Origin: Marisimplicoccus framensis_A
GTDB taxonomy: Bacteria; Bacteroidota; Bacteroidia; Flavobacteriales; Flavobacteriaceae
Direction: 5' to 3'
Assembly (NCBI GenBank): GCA_042088875.1
Contig: JBELLF010000045.1
Location: 1-7,098, forward strand
Length of the DNA stretch: 7,098 nt
Within the stretch, counting starts at the first letter, position 1; each line of letters begins with the position of its first letter. The notes below the pieces were generated by a model that was given only the letters and a program-made list of their open reading frames with translations, was not told the origin of the DNA and did no database searches. Shown here one piece after another: positions 1 through 6,526 of the stretch. Made by a program: the position numbers and the translations under genes.

Positions 1-11
1 GTGCACCTTTT

Positions 12-1994
12 TTATTTTAATTTCTTTTTGAGGAGCTCAATTTTATCTCTAAGATCTGCAGCAGATAAAAAGTCAAGTTTTTTTGCTACATCTTCCATCT
101 GTTTTCTTAATTCTTTAATTCTCTTTTCTATCTCATTTCTTGTTTGGTAGGCCTTAAGTTCTTCTTCAAAGTCCTCATAAGAACTATTTACAATTTGAAT
201 ATCTTTTTCAAATGTATTTGTAAATGATTTATCCATTTGTTTTGGAATAATATCATTTTCAATATTAAATTCTTCTTGTTTTTTCCTTCTATATGATGTC
301 TCAGTTATTGTCTTGTCCATACTATCTGTAATAGAATCAGCATACATAATTGCTTTTCCATTAATATTTCTTGCAGCTCTTCCAACAGTTTGAATTAACG
401 ATCTATGACTTCTTAAGAATCCTTCTTTATCTGCATCTAAAATGGCCACTAAGGATACTTCGGGTAAATCAAGACCTTCTCTTAAAAGATTTACCCCAAC
501 TAAAACATCAAAATATCCTTTTCTAAGATTTTGCATTATTTCAACTCTTTCTAATGTATCAATATCACTATGAATGTAGTTTGCTCTAATCTTTGCTTTA
601 TGAAGAAATTTTGTAAGCTCTTCAGCCATTCTTTTAGTTAGGGTTGTAACTAGAACTCTCTCATCACTCTCAACTCTTAGTAATATCTCTTCTATTAAAT
701 CATCTATTTGATTTTCAGATTTTCTAATCTCAATAATAGGATCTAAAACACCAGTTGGCCTAATTATCTGTTCAACAAATAGACCTTCAGACATTTTTAA
801 CTCGTATTCTGCAGGTGTAGCACTAACATATAGAACATTATTTTGTAAATGTATAAACTCCTCAAATTTTAATGGTCTGTTGTCTAATGCTGCAGGTAAT
901 CTAAACCCATATTCAACTAAATTCTCTTTTCTACTTCTATCACCACCATACATTGCATGTACTTGTGGAATTGTAACATGACTTTCATCAATAACCATTA
1001 AATAATCTTCTGGGAAATAATCAAGAAGACAGAATGGCCTTGTTCCAGGATCTCTTCCGTCTAAATATCTCGAATAGTTTTCTATGCCAGAACAATATCC
1101 AAGTTCTTTAATCATCTCTAAGTCAAATTCTGTTCTCTCTCTAATTCGTTTTGATTCTATAGATTTTTCTATCTCATCAAAATATTTGACTTGTTCTTCT
1201 AAATCAAATTCAATATTATTGATTGCAGACTTAATGCTTGACTCTGAAGTAACAAATATCATAGCAGGAAAGATCCTTAGGGATTCAAAATTTTCAATTT
1301 TATTACCTGAGATAGGATCAAAAGACTCAATACTTTCAATTACATCTCCAAAAAAGTTTATTCTGTAGAATAAATCAGAATAACTAGGAAAAATATCAAT
1401 TACATCTCCCTTGACAGAAAAACTACCTCTATTAAGTTCATTAATAGACCTTGAATATTGACTCTTTACAAATTGAGAAAGAAGTTTTGAAATTTGAATT
1501 TCATCATCAATAGAAATTTGAATTACGTGTTTTTTAAACTCATTTGGGTTACCAATTCCATAAATACAAGAAACTGATGCAACAACTATAATATCGTTTC
1601 TTCCAGATAATAATGACGAAGTTGCACTAAGTCTATATTTCTCTATTTGTTCATTTATTGATAAATCTTTCTCTATATATAATCCAGACGATGGAATGTA
1701 AGCTTCTGGTTGATAGTAATCGTAATATGAAACAAAATATTCTACAGCATTATTCGGAAAAAAATTTTGAAACTCTGAATATAATTGAGCAGCTAAAGTT
1801 TTATTATGTGCTAAAACTAATGTTGGTCTTTTTATCTGCTGAATTACATTAGCTACAGTGAATGTTTTTCCGGATCCAGTTACACCTTGTAGTGTAACGT
1901 GATTATGATTATTATTAAATGAATTAACAATACTTTTAATTGCCTCTGGTTGATCACCAGTTGGTTTGAACTCAGATGTAAGTTGAAAACTCAT
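12..1994 (-). CDS. uvrB: UvrABC excinuclease subunit B
   Basis: UvrB is the damage-verifying ATPase of nucleotide excision repair. It is loaded on DNA by UvrA, opens the strands with a beta-hairpin, and recruits UvrC for dual incision. The 660 residues are full length for the family (about 660-680). Visible motifs, in order: Walker A GVTGSGKT (37-44); the tyrosine-rich hairpin YFVSYYDYYQPEAYIP (86-101); Walker B/DESH box VIDESHV (334-340); helicase motif III YVSATP (389-394); VGVNLLREGLDLPEV (499-513); arginine-finger motif QTVGRAARN (535-543); and a C-terminal UVR domain (about 621-656, with DFLSAADLRDKI) that binds UvrC. The ATG overlaps the stop of the upstream small gene as ATGA, so it is the last visible gene of the five-gene minus-strand run and probably translated by coupling. 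Only 11 bases follow its TAA, too few to judge a terminator. No SOS-type operator is seen; none would be expected inside the operon. Identification is secure. Confidence 0.98.
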   Translation of the reverse strand: MSFQLTSEFKPTGDQPEAIKSIVNSFNNNHNHVTLQGVTGSGKTFTVANVIQQIKRPTLVLAHNKTLAAQLYSEFQNFFPNNAVEYFVSYYDYYQPEAYIPSSGLYIEKDLSINEQIEKYRLSATSSLLSGRNDIIVVASVSCIYGIGNPNEFKKHVIQISIDDEIQISKLLSQFVKSQYSRSINELNRGSFSVKGDVIDIFPSYSDLFYRINFFGDVIESIESFDPISGNKIENFESLRIFPAMIFVTSESSIKSAINNIEFDLEEQVKYFDEIEKSIESKRIRERTEFDLEMIKELGYCSGIENYSRYLDGRDPGTRPFCLLDYFPEDYLMVIDESHVTIPQVHAMYGGDRSRKENLVEYGFRLPAALDNRPLKFEEFIHLQNNVLYVSATPAEYELKMSEGLFVEQIIRPTGVLDPIIEIRKSENQIDDLIEEILLRVESDERVLVTTLTKRMAEELTKFLHKAKIRANYIHSDIDTLERVEIMQNLRKGYFDVLVGVNLLREGLDLPEVSLVAILDADKEGFLRSHRSLIQTVGRAARNINGKAIMYADSITDSMDKTITETSYRRKKQEEFNIENDIIPKQMDKSFTNTFEKDIQIVNSSYEDFEEELKAYQTRNEIEKRIKELRKQMEDVAKKLDFLSAADLRDKIELLKKKLK

Positions 1995-2452
1995 AAATCT
2001 AAACTTTCATCTTGATCAAAATTATAGGCTTCGTTGGTATTGTTGTATATATCTGATGGTGCCTCTTTAGGAACATCTCCAACAGAATTTATGCATTCAA
2101 ACTTTGAGCCTGAATTACTTAATTCATCTATTTCATATAATTCAACAAAAAATGTCCAATAATTTAAAAAATCATAAACAAAGATCATTTTATCTCCATT
2201 TAGAACAAAATAGTTGGAAATAGGGGCTTTATCCATTATTTCATCATTATCATCAATTTTAAAAATTTTGATTTCTTCTAGTTGCTCCCAATTTTCATTA
2301 CTAATATGGAATGTAGAAATTTCTGTAGAGTCAAATCCAAATTGATCAGAAATTATTTTACTAAATTCAAGTAAACTAGTTGAGGAATCAACTATTATAT
2401 CTCGAAGAACATCATCTTTTACATTTAAAATTATTCTAAATTTTAACCTCAT
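1991..2452 (-). CDS. pRiA4b ORF-3 family protein (IS1096 passenger TnpR-like), function unknown
   Basis: This is a 153-residue soluble protein without signal peptide or membrane segment. It resembles the pRiA4b ORF-3 family (Pfam PRiA4_ORF3), recognised by the short N-terminal beta-strand start (MRLKFRIILNV), a helix with SLLEFSKIISDQFGFD (26-41), and the hallmark block KMIFVYDFLNYWTFFVELYEI (about 88-108, the usual YDFGDxWxHxIxLE pattern). A CINSVGDVPKEAP segment (120-132) matches the family's C-terminal Cys/Gly/Pro-rich strip. The tail (131-153) is acidic and probably disordered. The canonical DFGD is DFLN here and the following His is Phe (W-T-F-F), so the block has drifted. The database names refer to plasmid and IS passengers, but nothing mobile surrounds this copy: it is wedged between ctaA (17-base overlap at its start) and uvrB (4-base overlap at its end). 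Family recognition is fairly sure; its role is unknown, and co-expression with repair or heme genes is inference only. Confidence 0.85.
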   Translation of the reverse strand: MRLKFRIILNVKDDVLRDIIVDSSTSLLEFSKIISDQFGFDSTEISTFHISNENWEQLEEIKIFKIDDNDEIMDKAPISNYFVLNGDKMIFVYDFLNYWTFFVELYEIDELSNSGSKFECINSVGDVPKEAPSDIYNNTNEAYNFDQDESLDL

Positions 2453-3464
2453 TAGTTCTATAATTATATAACATTAAAAAATAAAATTGTAAACCAACTA
2501 TTATAGTAGATAATAATAAGTGGATAGGTTGAGTGCTAAATGGAAAATTGAAATAAAACATCACAATACCAGAAATAATTTGAATAAAAATTAATGCATT
2601 AACAGAGTATATAATTATTGATTTCAATCTAATTTTATTTAATAAATAAAAAATGTAAGAATTTAAGATAATTATAATCCATGAAAAGCTTCTATGTGTA
2701 TAAAAAATACTAGGAATTTCTTCAAACCACTTTTCCTTTTGAGAGTAGTTATAAAGTTCCATCTTAATATCAACAAACTTTCTTACTTCAGTTCCTATTA
2801 TAACTTGTCCTAACAAAATGATTATTGATACAATAATTAAAACAGATATAGTTCTTGGTAAATCTATAAGTGTTGATTTATTACTTACAATTGATAGAAT
2901 TGAAAATAAAATAAATAAAAGTATTATAGCCATAATCATATGAATTGAAATTGTGTTAGCAGACAGGTTGCTGTCTACAACTATTTTACCAAGCCATGCT
3001 TGAAATAAAATAGCAACAAGAGATAAAAATGCAAGAAATGTTATTAAGAATTTCTTATTAATATATTTTAAAGAGCTTATAAATAAAATTAAGACTGAAA
3101 TTCCAGCAATTGCACCAATAATTCTATTGATGTATTCAATCCAGGTATGATAAACGTTAAATTTAGCATAATCATGTTTAGTGTATTTTTTCCAATTATC
3201 TATCTTTAGAATATCAGTTGACCTAAAATCATCTACTGCAAAAAATAATTCATCTTCAATAATAATTATTTGATTTTTATTAAAATCAGAGTTAGGTTTC
3301 CAGTCTAATTGAGATCTTTCAGTTGGTGGTATTAAATATCCAAAGCATTTCGGCCAATCAGGACATCCCATTCCACTTCCAGTCATCCTTACAATTGCAC
3401 CAGCTAGAATAACTAGATAAACAATTAATATCGAGGCAAGTGCTAGATTATATATTTTATTCAT
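2436..3464 (-). CDS. ctaA: Heme A synthase (COX15/CtaA family)
   Basis: This is an integral membrane enzyme that oxidises the C8 methyl group of heme O to a formyl group, giving heme A for aa3-type cytochrome oxidase. The 342 residues carry about eight hydrophobic helices (near 7-24, 114-132, 138-158, 171-193, 207-224, 257-276, 281-304 and 315-333), the family's two four-helix halves. Signature residues are GAIVRMTGSG (22-31) with the paired cysteines C34-PDWPK-C40 in the first outer loop, the conserved acid E110 in TWIEYINR, and histidines H175 (SIHM), H257 (YTHRS) and H315 (PIHLL), which match heme ligands. The remaining ligand position, usually His in EMIHR-type motifs, is N113. The loop between C40 and E110 is about 70 residues, much longer than in Bacillus CtaA; I believe both traits are common in Bacteroidota. 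The ATG overlaps the cca stop by 8 bases (ATGAATAA). No ctaB or oxidase gene is in view. Confidence 0.95.
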   Translation of the reverse strand: MNKIYNLALASILIVYLVILAGAIVRMTGSGMGCPDWPKCFGYLIPPTERSQLDWKPNSDFNKNQIIIIEDELFFAVDDFRSTDILKIDNWKKYTKHDYAKFNVYHTWIEYINRIIGAIAGISVLILFISSLKYINKKFLITFLAFLSLVAILFQAWLGKIVVDSNLSANTISIHMIMAIILLFILFSILSIVSNKSTLIDLPRTISVLIIVSIIILLGQVIIGTEVRKFVDIKMELYNYSQKEKWFEEIPSIFYTHRSFSWIIIILNSYIFYLLNKIRLKSIIIYSVNALIFIQIISGIVMFYFNFPFSTQPIHLLLSTIIVGLQFYFLMLYNYRTNEVKI

Positions 3465-4896
3465 CCTTCAAGCCTAAAGATTTTCCTGTTTTAACCATAA
3501 GATCGTGAGCTTCTTTATAATCATTCCTAATATCTCCATCTAGAATGGCATTTTTAATTTTTTCTTTAATTAAGCCAATCTCTTTACAAGGTTTAATATT
3601 AAAATAAGCCATAATTATCTCACCTGTAATAGGTGGTTGAAAATTTCTGATACTATCTCTCTCTTCAACATCTTTAATTTTCTGACGAACTATTTTAAAA
3701 TTATTCTGATAGATTAATGACTTCTTCATATTCTTTGTTGTTATATCAGCCTCACAAAGAGTTAGTAAATCATCAATGTCATCGCCAGCATCATATATAA
3801 GCCTTCTTACAGCAGAATCTGTTACAATATCTTCGGATATAATAATTGGTCTAGAGCTCATCATAACTATTTTTTGAACATATTTTAATTTCTCATTTAA
3901 TGGTAGACTTAGTCGTGTAAATATTTTCTTGACCATTTTGGAACCAATAAATTCATGGCCATGAAATGTCCATCCAATTTTTTTACTAAATTTTTTTGTA
4001 GGAGCCTTACCAACATCATGTAAAAGTGCTGCCCATCTGAGCCATACATTTTCTGTATTTCTTGATATATTATCAACGACTTCTAATGTATGATAAAAGT
4101 TATCTTTATGAGTTTGACCTTCAACCTCTTCAACACCTTTAAGGTCTATAAGCTCTGGCAAAATATGATTGAGAAGATTTAATTTCTCAAGATTTCTGAA
4201 TCCATTTGATGGCGTCTGGGACATTAAAATTTTATTAATCTCATCTGATATCCTTTCAGAAGACAAAATTTCTAATCTATTTGAATTTTTTTTAATTGAA
4301 TTTTGAGTATTCATATCAATTTCAAAATTTAATTCACATGAGAATCTAATTGCTCTTAACATTCTAAGTGGATCATCCGAAAATGTCTTATTAGGATCTG
4401 TGGGGGTCTTTATAATACCTTTTTCTATATCATCAATACCTCCAAATGTATCTATTAATTCTCCAAAATAATTTTTATTTAATCTTATTGCAAGTGTATT
4501 GATTGTAAAGTCTCTTCTAAGCATATCATCCAAAAATGTTCCTTCTTCAATACTTGGCTTCCTGCTATCATTTGAATAAGATTCTTTCCTTGCACCAACA
4601 AACTCAATATTATAATTATTGAACTTTATCATTGCAGTTCCAAACCTTTTAAAAATATTAATTTTTGAAGGTGTTGTATTTGGTCTAATTCTCTTATAAA
4701 AATTTTTCGCTAAATCTATACCTGAGCCAACACACATAACATCAATATCTTTTTTAACAGGTCTTCTAAGGCATAGATCCCTAACATAGCCACCTACAAC
4801 ATATGAGTCAACTCCCAAATCATCAGATGCCTCTGATATTTTTATAAAAATATCTTCTTTCAAATTTTTTTTGATAATTTCTTTATTAACTCTCAT
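3457..4896 (-). CDS. cca: CCA tRNA nucleotidyltransferase with HD domain
   Basis: This is a class II nucleotidyltransferase of the PcnB/Cca superfamily, which adds or repairs the 3'-CCA end of tRNAs. In the 479 residues, the polymerase head has SYVVGGYVRD (31-40) followed by the metal-binding pair D50/D52 (KKDIDV), the RRDFTINTLA motif (127-136), and the DPLRMLRAIRFS motif (175-186) that in this family contributes to nucleotide selection. A neck/body segment follows, then an HD phosphohydrolase domain with H269 (FYHTLEVVDN), H293-D294 (WAALLHDVGK), the FHGHEF histidines (H312, H314) and a candidate metal ligand D384 (CEADITT). HD-containing versions may also have phosphodiesterase or phosphatase activity on cyclic or terminal phosphates. 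The start ATG overlaps the tsaC stop by 4 bases. Two tRNA maturation genes in a row suggest shared control. A poly(A) polymerase role cannot be excluded from sequence, but a single HD-fused enzyme of this type is normally the CCA-adding enzyme in Bacteroidota. Confidence 0.95.
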   Translation of the reverse strand: MRVNKEIIKKNLKEDIFIKISEASDDLGVDSYVVGGYVRDLCLRRPVKKDIDVMCVGSGIDLAKNFYKRIRPNTTPSKINIFKRFGTAMIKFNNYNIEFVGARKESYSNDSRKPSIEEGTFLDDMLRRDFTINTLAIRLNKNYFGELIDTFGGIDDIEKGIIKTPTDPNKTFSDDPLRMLRAIRFSCELNFEIDMNTQNSIKKNSNRLEILSSERISDEINKILMSQTPSNGFRNLEKLNLLNHILPELIDLKGVEEVEGQTHKDNFYHTLEVVDNISRNTENVWLRWAALLHDVGKAPTKKFSKKIGWTFHGHEFIGSKMVKKIFTRLSLPLNEKLKYVQKIVMMSSRPIIISEDIVTDSAVRRLIYDAGDDIDDLLTLCEADITTKNMKKSLIYQNNFKIVRQKIKDVEERDSIRNFQPPITGEIIMAYFNIKPCKEIGLIKEKIKNAILDGDIRNDYKEAHDLMVKTGKSLGLKDE

Positions 4897-5447
4897 CTTA
4901 ATTTAGTTATTAAGCCTTTTTCATCAATCTTTAATATTGTTGAAGCTGAATATGATCTTTTATTCTTTCCATAGTTAACTACATAATCTACTTTACTCTT
5001 TATTTCTGAACTTATTAAATTAAATTTTAAAGGAATGTCAAATCCTGATATATTAGCAGAAGTAGAGACTATTGGCCTGCCAAATTTAATTAAAAGCTCT
5101 GAGCAAAAATTATCATTAGGAACTCTAAAACCTATAGAATAACTATTACTTGACACATACTTTGAAATTTTATTTGGATTATTAAAAATAAAAGTGGTAG
5201 GAGATTTTTCAGATATTGATTTCAATTTTTTTAGATTTGAAACTTCTACATATTCGCCAACCATCTCAAAGCTAGAGGCAAGACATATTAATGGTTTTGA
5301 ATGATCTCTTCTTTTGATTTCAAATACTTTTTTTACTGCAGTATCACAACAAGCATCACATCCAATACCCCATATTGTATCTGTTGGATATAAAATAATT
5401 CCACCAGATTTCAATACATCTACTGCATTTGTAATTTCATTATTCAA
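4893..5447 (-). CDS. tsaC: L-threonylcarbamoyladenylate synthase (Sua5/YciO/YrdC family)
   Basis: This enzyme makes threonylcarbamoyl-AMP from threonine, bicarbonate and ATP, the first step of t6A37 formation on ANN-decoding tRNAs. The 184 residues cover only the YrdC domain; the C-terminal Sua5 extension is absent, so it is the short TsaC type. Motifs are ILYPTDTIWGIGCDA (18-32), the basic KRRDHSKPL (45-53) that binds substrate phosphates, GFRVPN (106-111), RPIVSTSANISG (124-135) and SASTIL (167-172). The start is a TTG at 5447-5445: an in-frame TAA (5462-5460) lies just upstream, no in-frame ATG or GTG exists before the YPTDT motif, and the resulting N terminus (MNNEITNAVDVLKSGG) fits the family. 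It is the first gene of the minus-strand operon. YciO-like paralogues without t6A activity exist, but the intact motifs and the pairing with cca favour TsaC. Confidence 0.93.
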   Translation of the reverse strand: MNNEITNAVDVLKSGGIILYPTDTIWGIGCDACCDTAVKKVFEIKRRDHSKPLICLASSFEMVGEYVEVSNLKKLKSISEKSPTTFIFNNPNKISKYVSSNSYSIGFRVPNDNFCSELLIKFGRPIVSTSANISGFDIPLKFNLISSEIKSKVDYVVNYGKNKRSYSASTILKIDEKGLITKLR

Positions 5448-5525
5448 TTTTTGATAATTTTACACGTAAAAATATATAATTTAATTCTAAAGACACTTAA
5501 TAAAAAAAATCAAAAAGTTAGAATC
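5448..5525. promoter_or_regulatory. Divergent promoter region between tsaC and ruvX
   Basis: This is the only real intergenic gap in the window, so it should hold the promoters of both the tsaC operon and ruvX-def. For ruvX (plus), TTTG at 5450-5453 followed after 21 bases by TATAATTT (5475-5482) resembles the Bacteroidota pattern TTTG / TAnnTTTG. For tsaC (minus), TATATTTT (5476-5469) fits the -7 element; the best -33 match is only a poor TTAAG (5500-5496). The two -7 candidates overlap by two bases at 5475-5476, so the promoters may compete. The assignment is pattern matching in very A+T-rich DNA, where such motifs are frequent by chance. Confidence 0.4.
5458..5471. repeat. Short dyad in the divergent promoter (TTTTAC-AC-GTAAAA)
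   Basis: Six-base inverted arms separated by two bases lie between the -33 and -7 candidates of the plus-strand promoter and just beyond the minus-strand -7 candidate. The position is that of an operator that could affect both promoters. No regulator is known to bind it, and short dyads arise easily in A+T-rich sequence, so this is a weak regulatory candidate. Confidence 0.25.
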
Positions 5526-5957
5526 TTGTTAAATAAACAACTAAGTAAATATCTTGGAATTGACTTTGGAATAAAGAAGTCAGGTGTTTCCATATCTGAT
5601 TCAAATAAACTTATATCTTTTCCATTAGAAACAATAGAAACAAAAAATCTACTAGATTATATTAAACAAATATCTATTGATGAAAATATTGAAATAGTTG
5701 TAATTGGTAAACCATTAAGGCTAAATAATGAGATTCATGATCTTGAAGAAGAGATTGTAAAATTTATTAAATCTTTAAAAAATTATCTTCCAAATATTCA
5801 AGTTGAGAGGATTGATGAAAGGTTTACATCAAAGATTTCTAAACAAATAATTATTAATTCTGGAGTAGGAAAAAAAAATAGAAGAGATAAATTAATAATA
5901 GATAAAATAAGTGCATCTTTGATTTTAGAATCATATTTAATTCTAAAAAATAAATGA
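5526..5957 (+). CDS. ruvX: Holliday junction resolvase-like RuvX (YqgF), putative pre-16S rRNA nuclease
   Basis: This is an RNase H-fold nuclease of the YqgF family, proposed to resolve Holliday junctions and shown in E. coli to help mature the 5' end of 16S rRNA. From the chosen start it has 143 residues, the usual family size. Motifs are YLGIDFGIKKSGVSISD (9-25, catalytic D13), VVIGKP (58-63), the DER triad in RIDERFTS (95-102) and IIDKISASLILESYL (124-138, catalytic D126). The reading frame is open back to another TTG at 5451, which would add 25 residues (168 in total). I prefer TTG 5526 because the family normally begins a few residues before the LGIDFG strand and because the extension would consume the whole promoter gap. 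No ATG or GTG is available in frame before the motif. A run of nine A at 5870-5878 is crossed in frame. The stop overlaps the def start as ATGA. Confidence 0.92.
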   Translation: MLNKQLSKYLGIDFGIKKSGVSISDSNKLISFPLETIETKNLLDYIKQISIDENIEIVVIGKPLRLNNEIHDLEEEIVKFIKSLKNYLPNIQVERIDERFTSKISKQIIINSGVGKKNRRDKLIIDKISASLILESYLILKNK

Positions 5958-6526
5958 TAAGACCTATTATTGCATATGGTGATCCAATTTTAAATTTAAA
6001 AGTTGAAAAAATAAAATATAGTGAGTCAAACAGTATTGATTCTCTTGTTAACGATCTGTGGGATACTATGTATAATGCAAATGGGGTAGGGATTGCCGCT
6101 CCTCAAATTGGAGTATCAAAATCAATCTTTGTTGCAGATTTTTCTTTTTTTGAGGACGAGGATAGTTTTAATAAAGATGAACTTATAAATATTAAACAGG
6201 TATTTATTAACCCAAAAATTATAAAAGAATCTGGTGATGATTTTACTTATTCTGAGGGCTGCCTAAGTATACCCAATATATCAGAAGAGGTAATTAGAAA
6301 AGAAAAGATCAAGATTAATTTTTTAAATGAGCAATTTCAACCTAAACAGATGAACTGTTCTGGAATAATTGCAAGGGTCATTCAACATGAATATGATCAT
6401 TTACAAGGAATACTTTTTACTGATAGAATTTCAAATGACGCAAGGATTTCAATAGATAGTGAATTAAAAAACATATCTACTGGCAAAGTTGAGTCAAAGT
6501 ATGAAATGAGTTTTTATAAAAACTAG
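5954..6526 (+). CDS. def: Peptide deformylase
   Basis: This is a metalloenzyme that removes the N-formyl group from nascent proteins at the ribosome exit. The 190 residues contain all three family motifs: GVGIAAPQ (44-51), EGCLS (101-105, with metal ligand C103) and QHEYDH (144-149, with ligands H145 and H149 and catalytic E146). The N terminus MIRPIIAYGDPIL is the typical start just ahead of the first strand, and the region 64-82 is an acidic insert between motifs 1 and 2. The length and the C-terminal part after LFTDRIS fit the longer Bacteroidota type 1 enzymes. Its ATG shares four bases with the ruvX stop, so the two are cotranscribed and probably coupled. No methionyl-tRNA formyltransferase gene is in view. 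Its TAG stop lies within a CTAG shared with the convergent DUF349 gene. Identification is secure. Confidence 0.97.
   Translation: MIRPIIAYGDPILNLKVEKIKYSESNSIDSLVNDLWDTMYNANGVGIAAPQIGVSKSIFVADFSFFEDEDSFNKDELINIKQVFINPKIIKESGDDFTYSEGCLSIPNISEEVIRKEKIKINFLNEQFQPKQMNCSGIIARVIQHEYDHLQGILFTDRISNDARISIDSELKNISTGKVESKYEMSFYKN
6509..6524. terminator. Possible weak bidirectional terminator / perfect 16-base palindrome at the def end
   Basis: AGTTTTTATAAAAACT is a perfect 16-base palindrome covering the last codons of def and touching both overlapping stop codons. In RNA it could fold as a six-pair stem with a TATA loop. On the plus strand a T-rich stretch (6529-6535) follows closely; on the minus strand no U-run follows. 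The stem has only one G-C pair, so it is weak. The convergent position is where a terminator is needed, since there is no intergenic space. Confidence 0.3.

Noticed and set aside
1..11. GTGCAC palindrome at the left edge as an arm of a uvrB terminator
   Set aside because: Only 11 bases are available beyond the uvrB stop, so no stem-loop can be judged.
1084..1368. Plus-strand open frame of 94 codons
   Set aside because: It lies wholly antisense to uvrB, whose conserved sequence explains the region; the translation is Ser/Ile/Leu-rich and has no recognisable motif.
1658..1852. Plus-strand open frame of 64 codons
   Set aside because: It is antisense to the conserved N-terminal ATPase region of uvrB, including the tyrosine-rich hairpin; no independent evidence of coding.
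1991..2452. Remnant of an insertion sequence or plasmid, suggested by the family names pRiA4b ORF-3 and IS1096 TnpR
   Set aside because: No transposase, terminal inverted repeats or target duplications are visible, base composition matches the neighbours, and the gene overlaps housekeeping genes on both sides.
5448..5525. Small RNA, riboswitch or tRNA in the divergent gap
   Set aside because: The gap is too short and A+T-rich, with no stable stem or conserved RNA motif; promoters explain it adequately.
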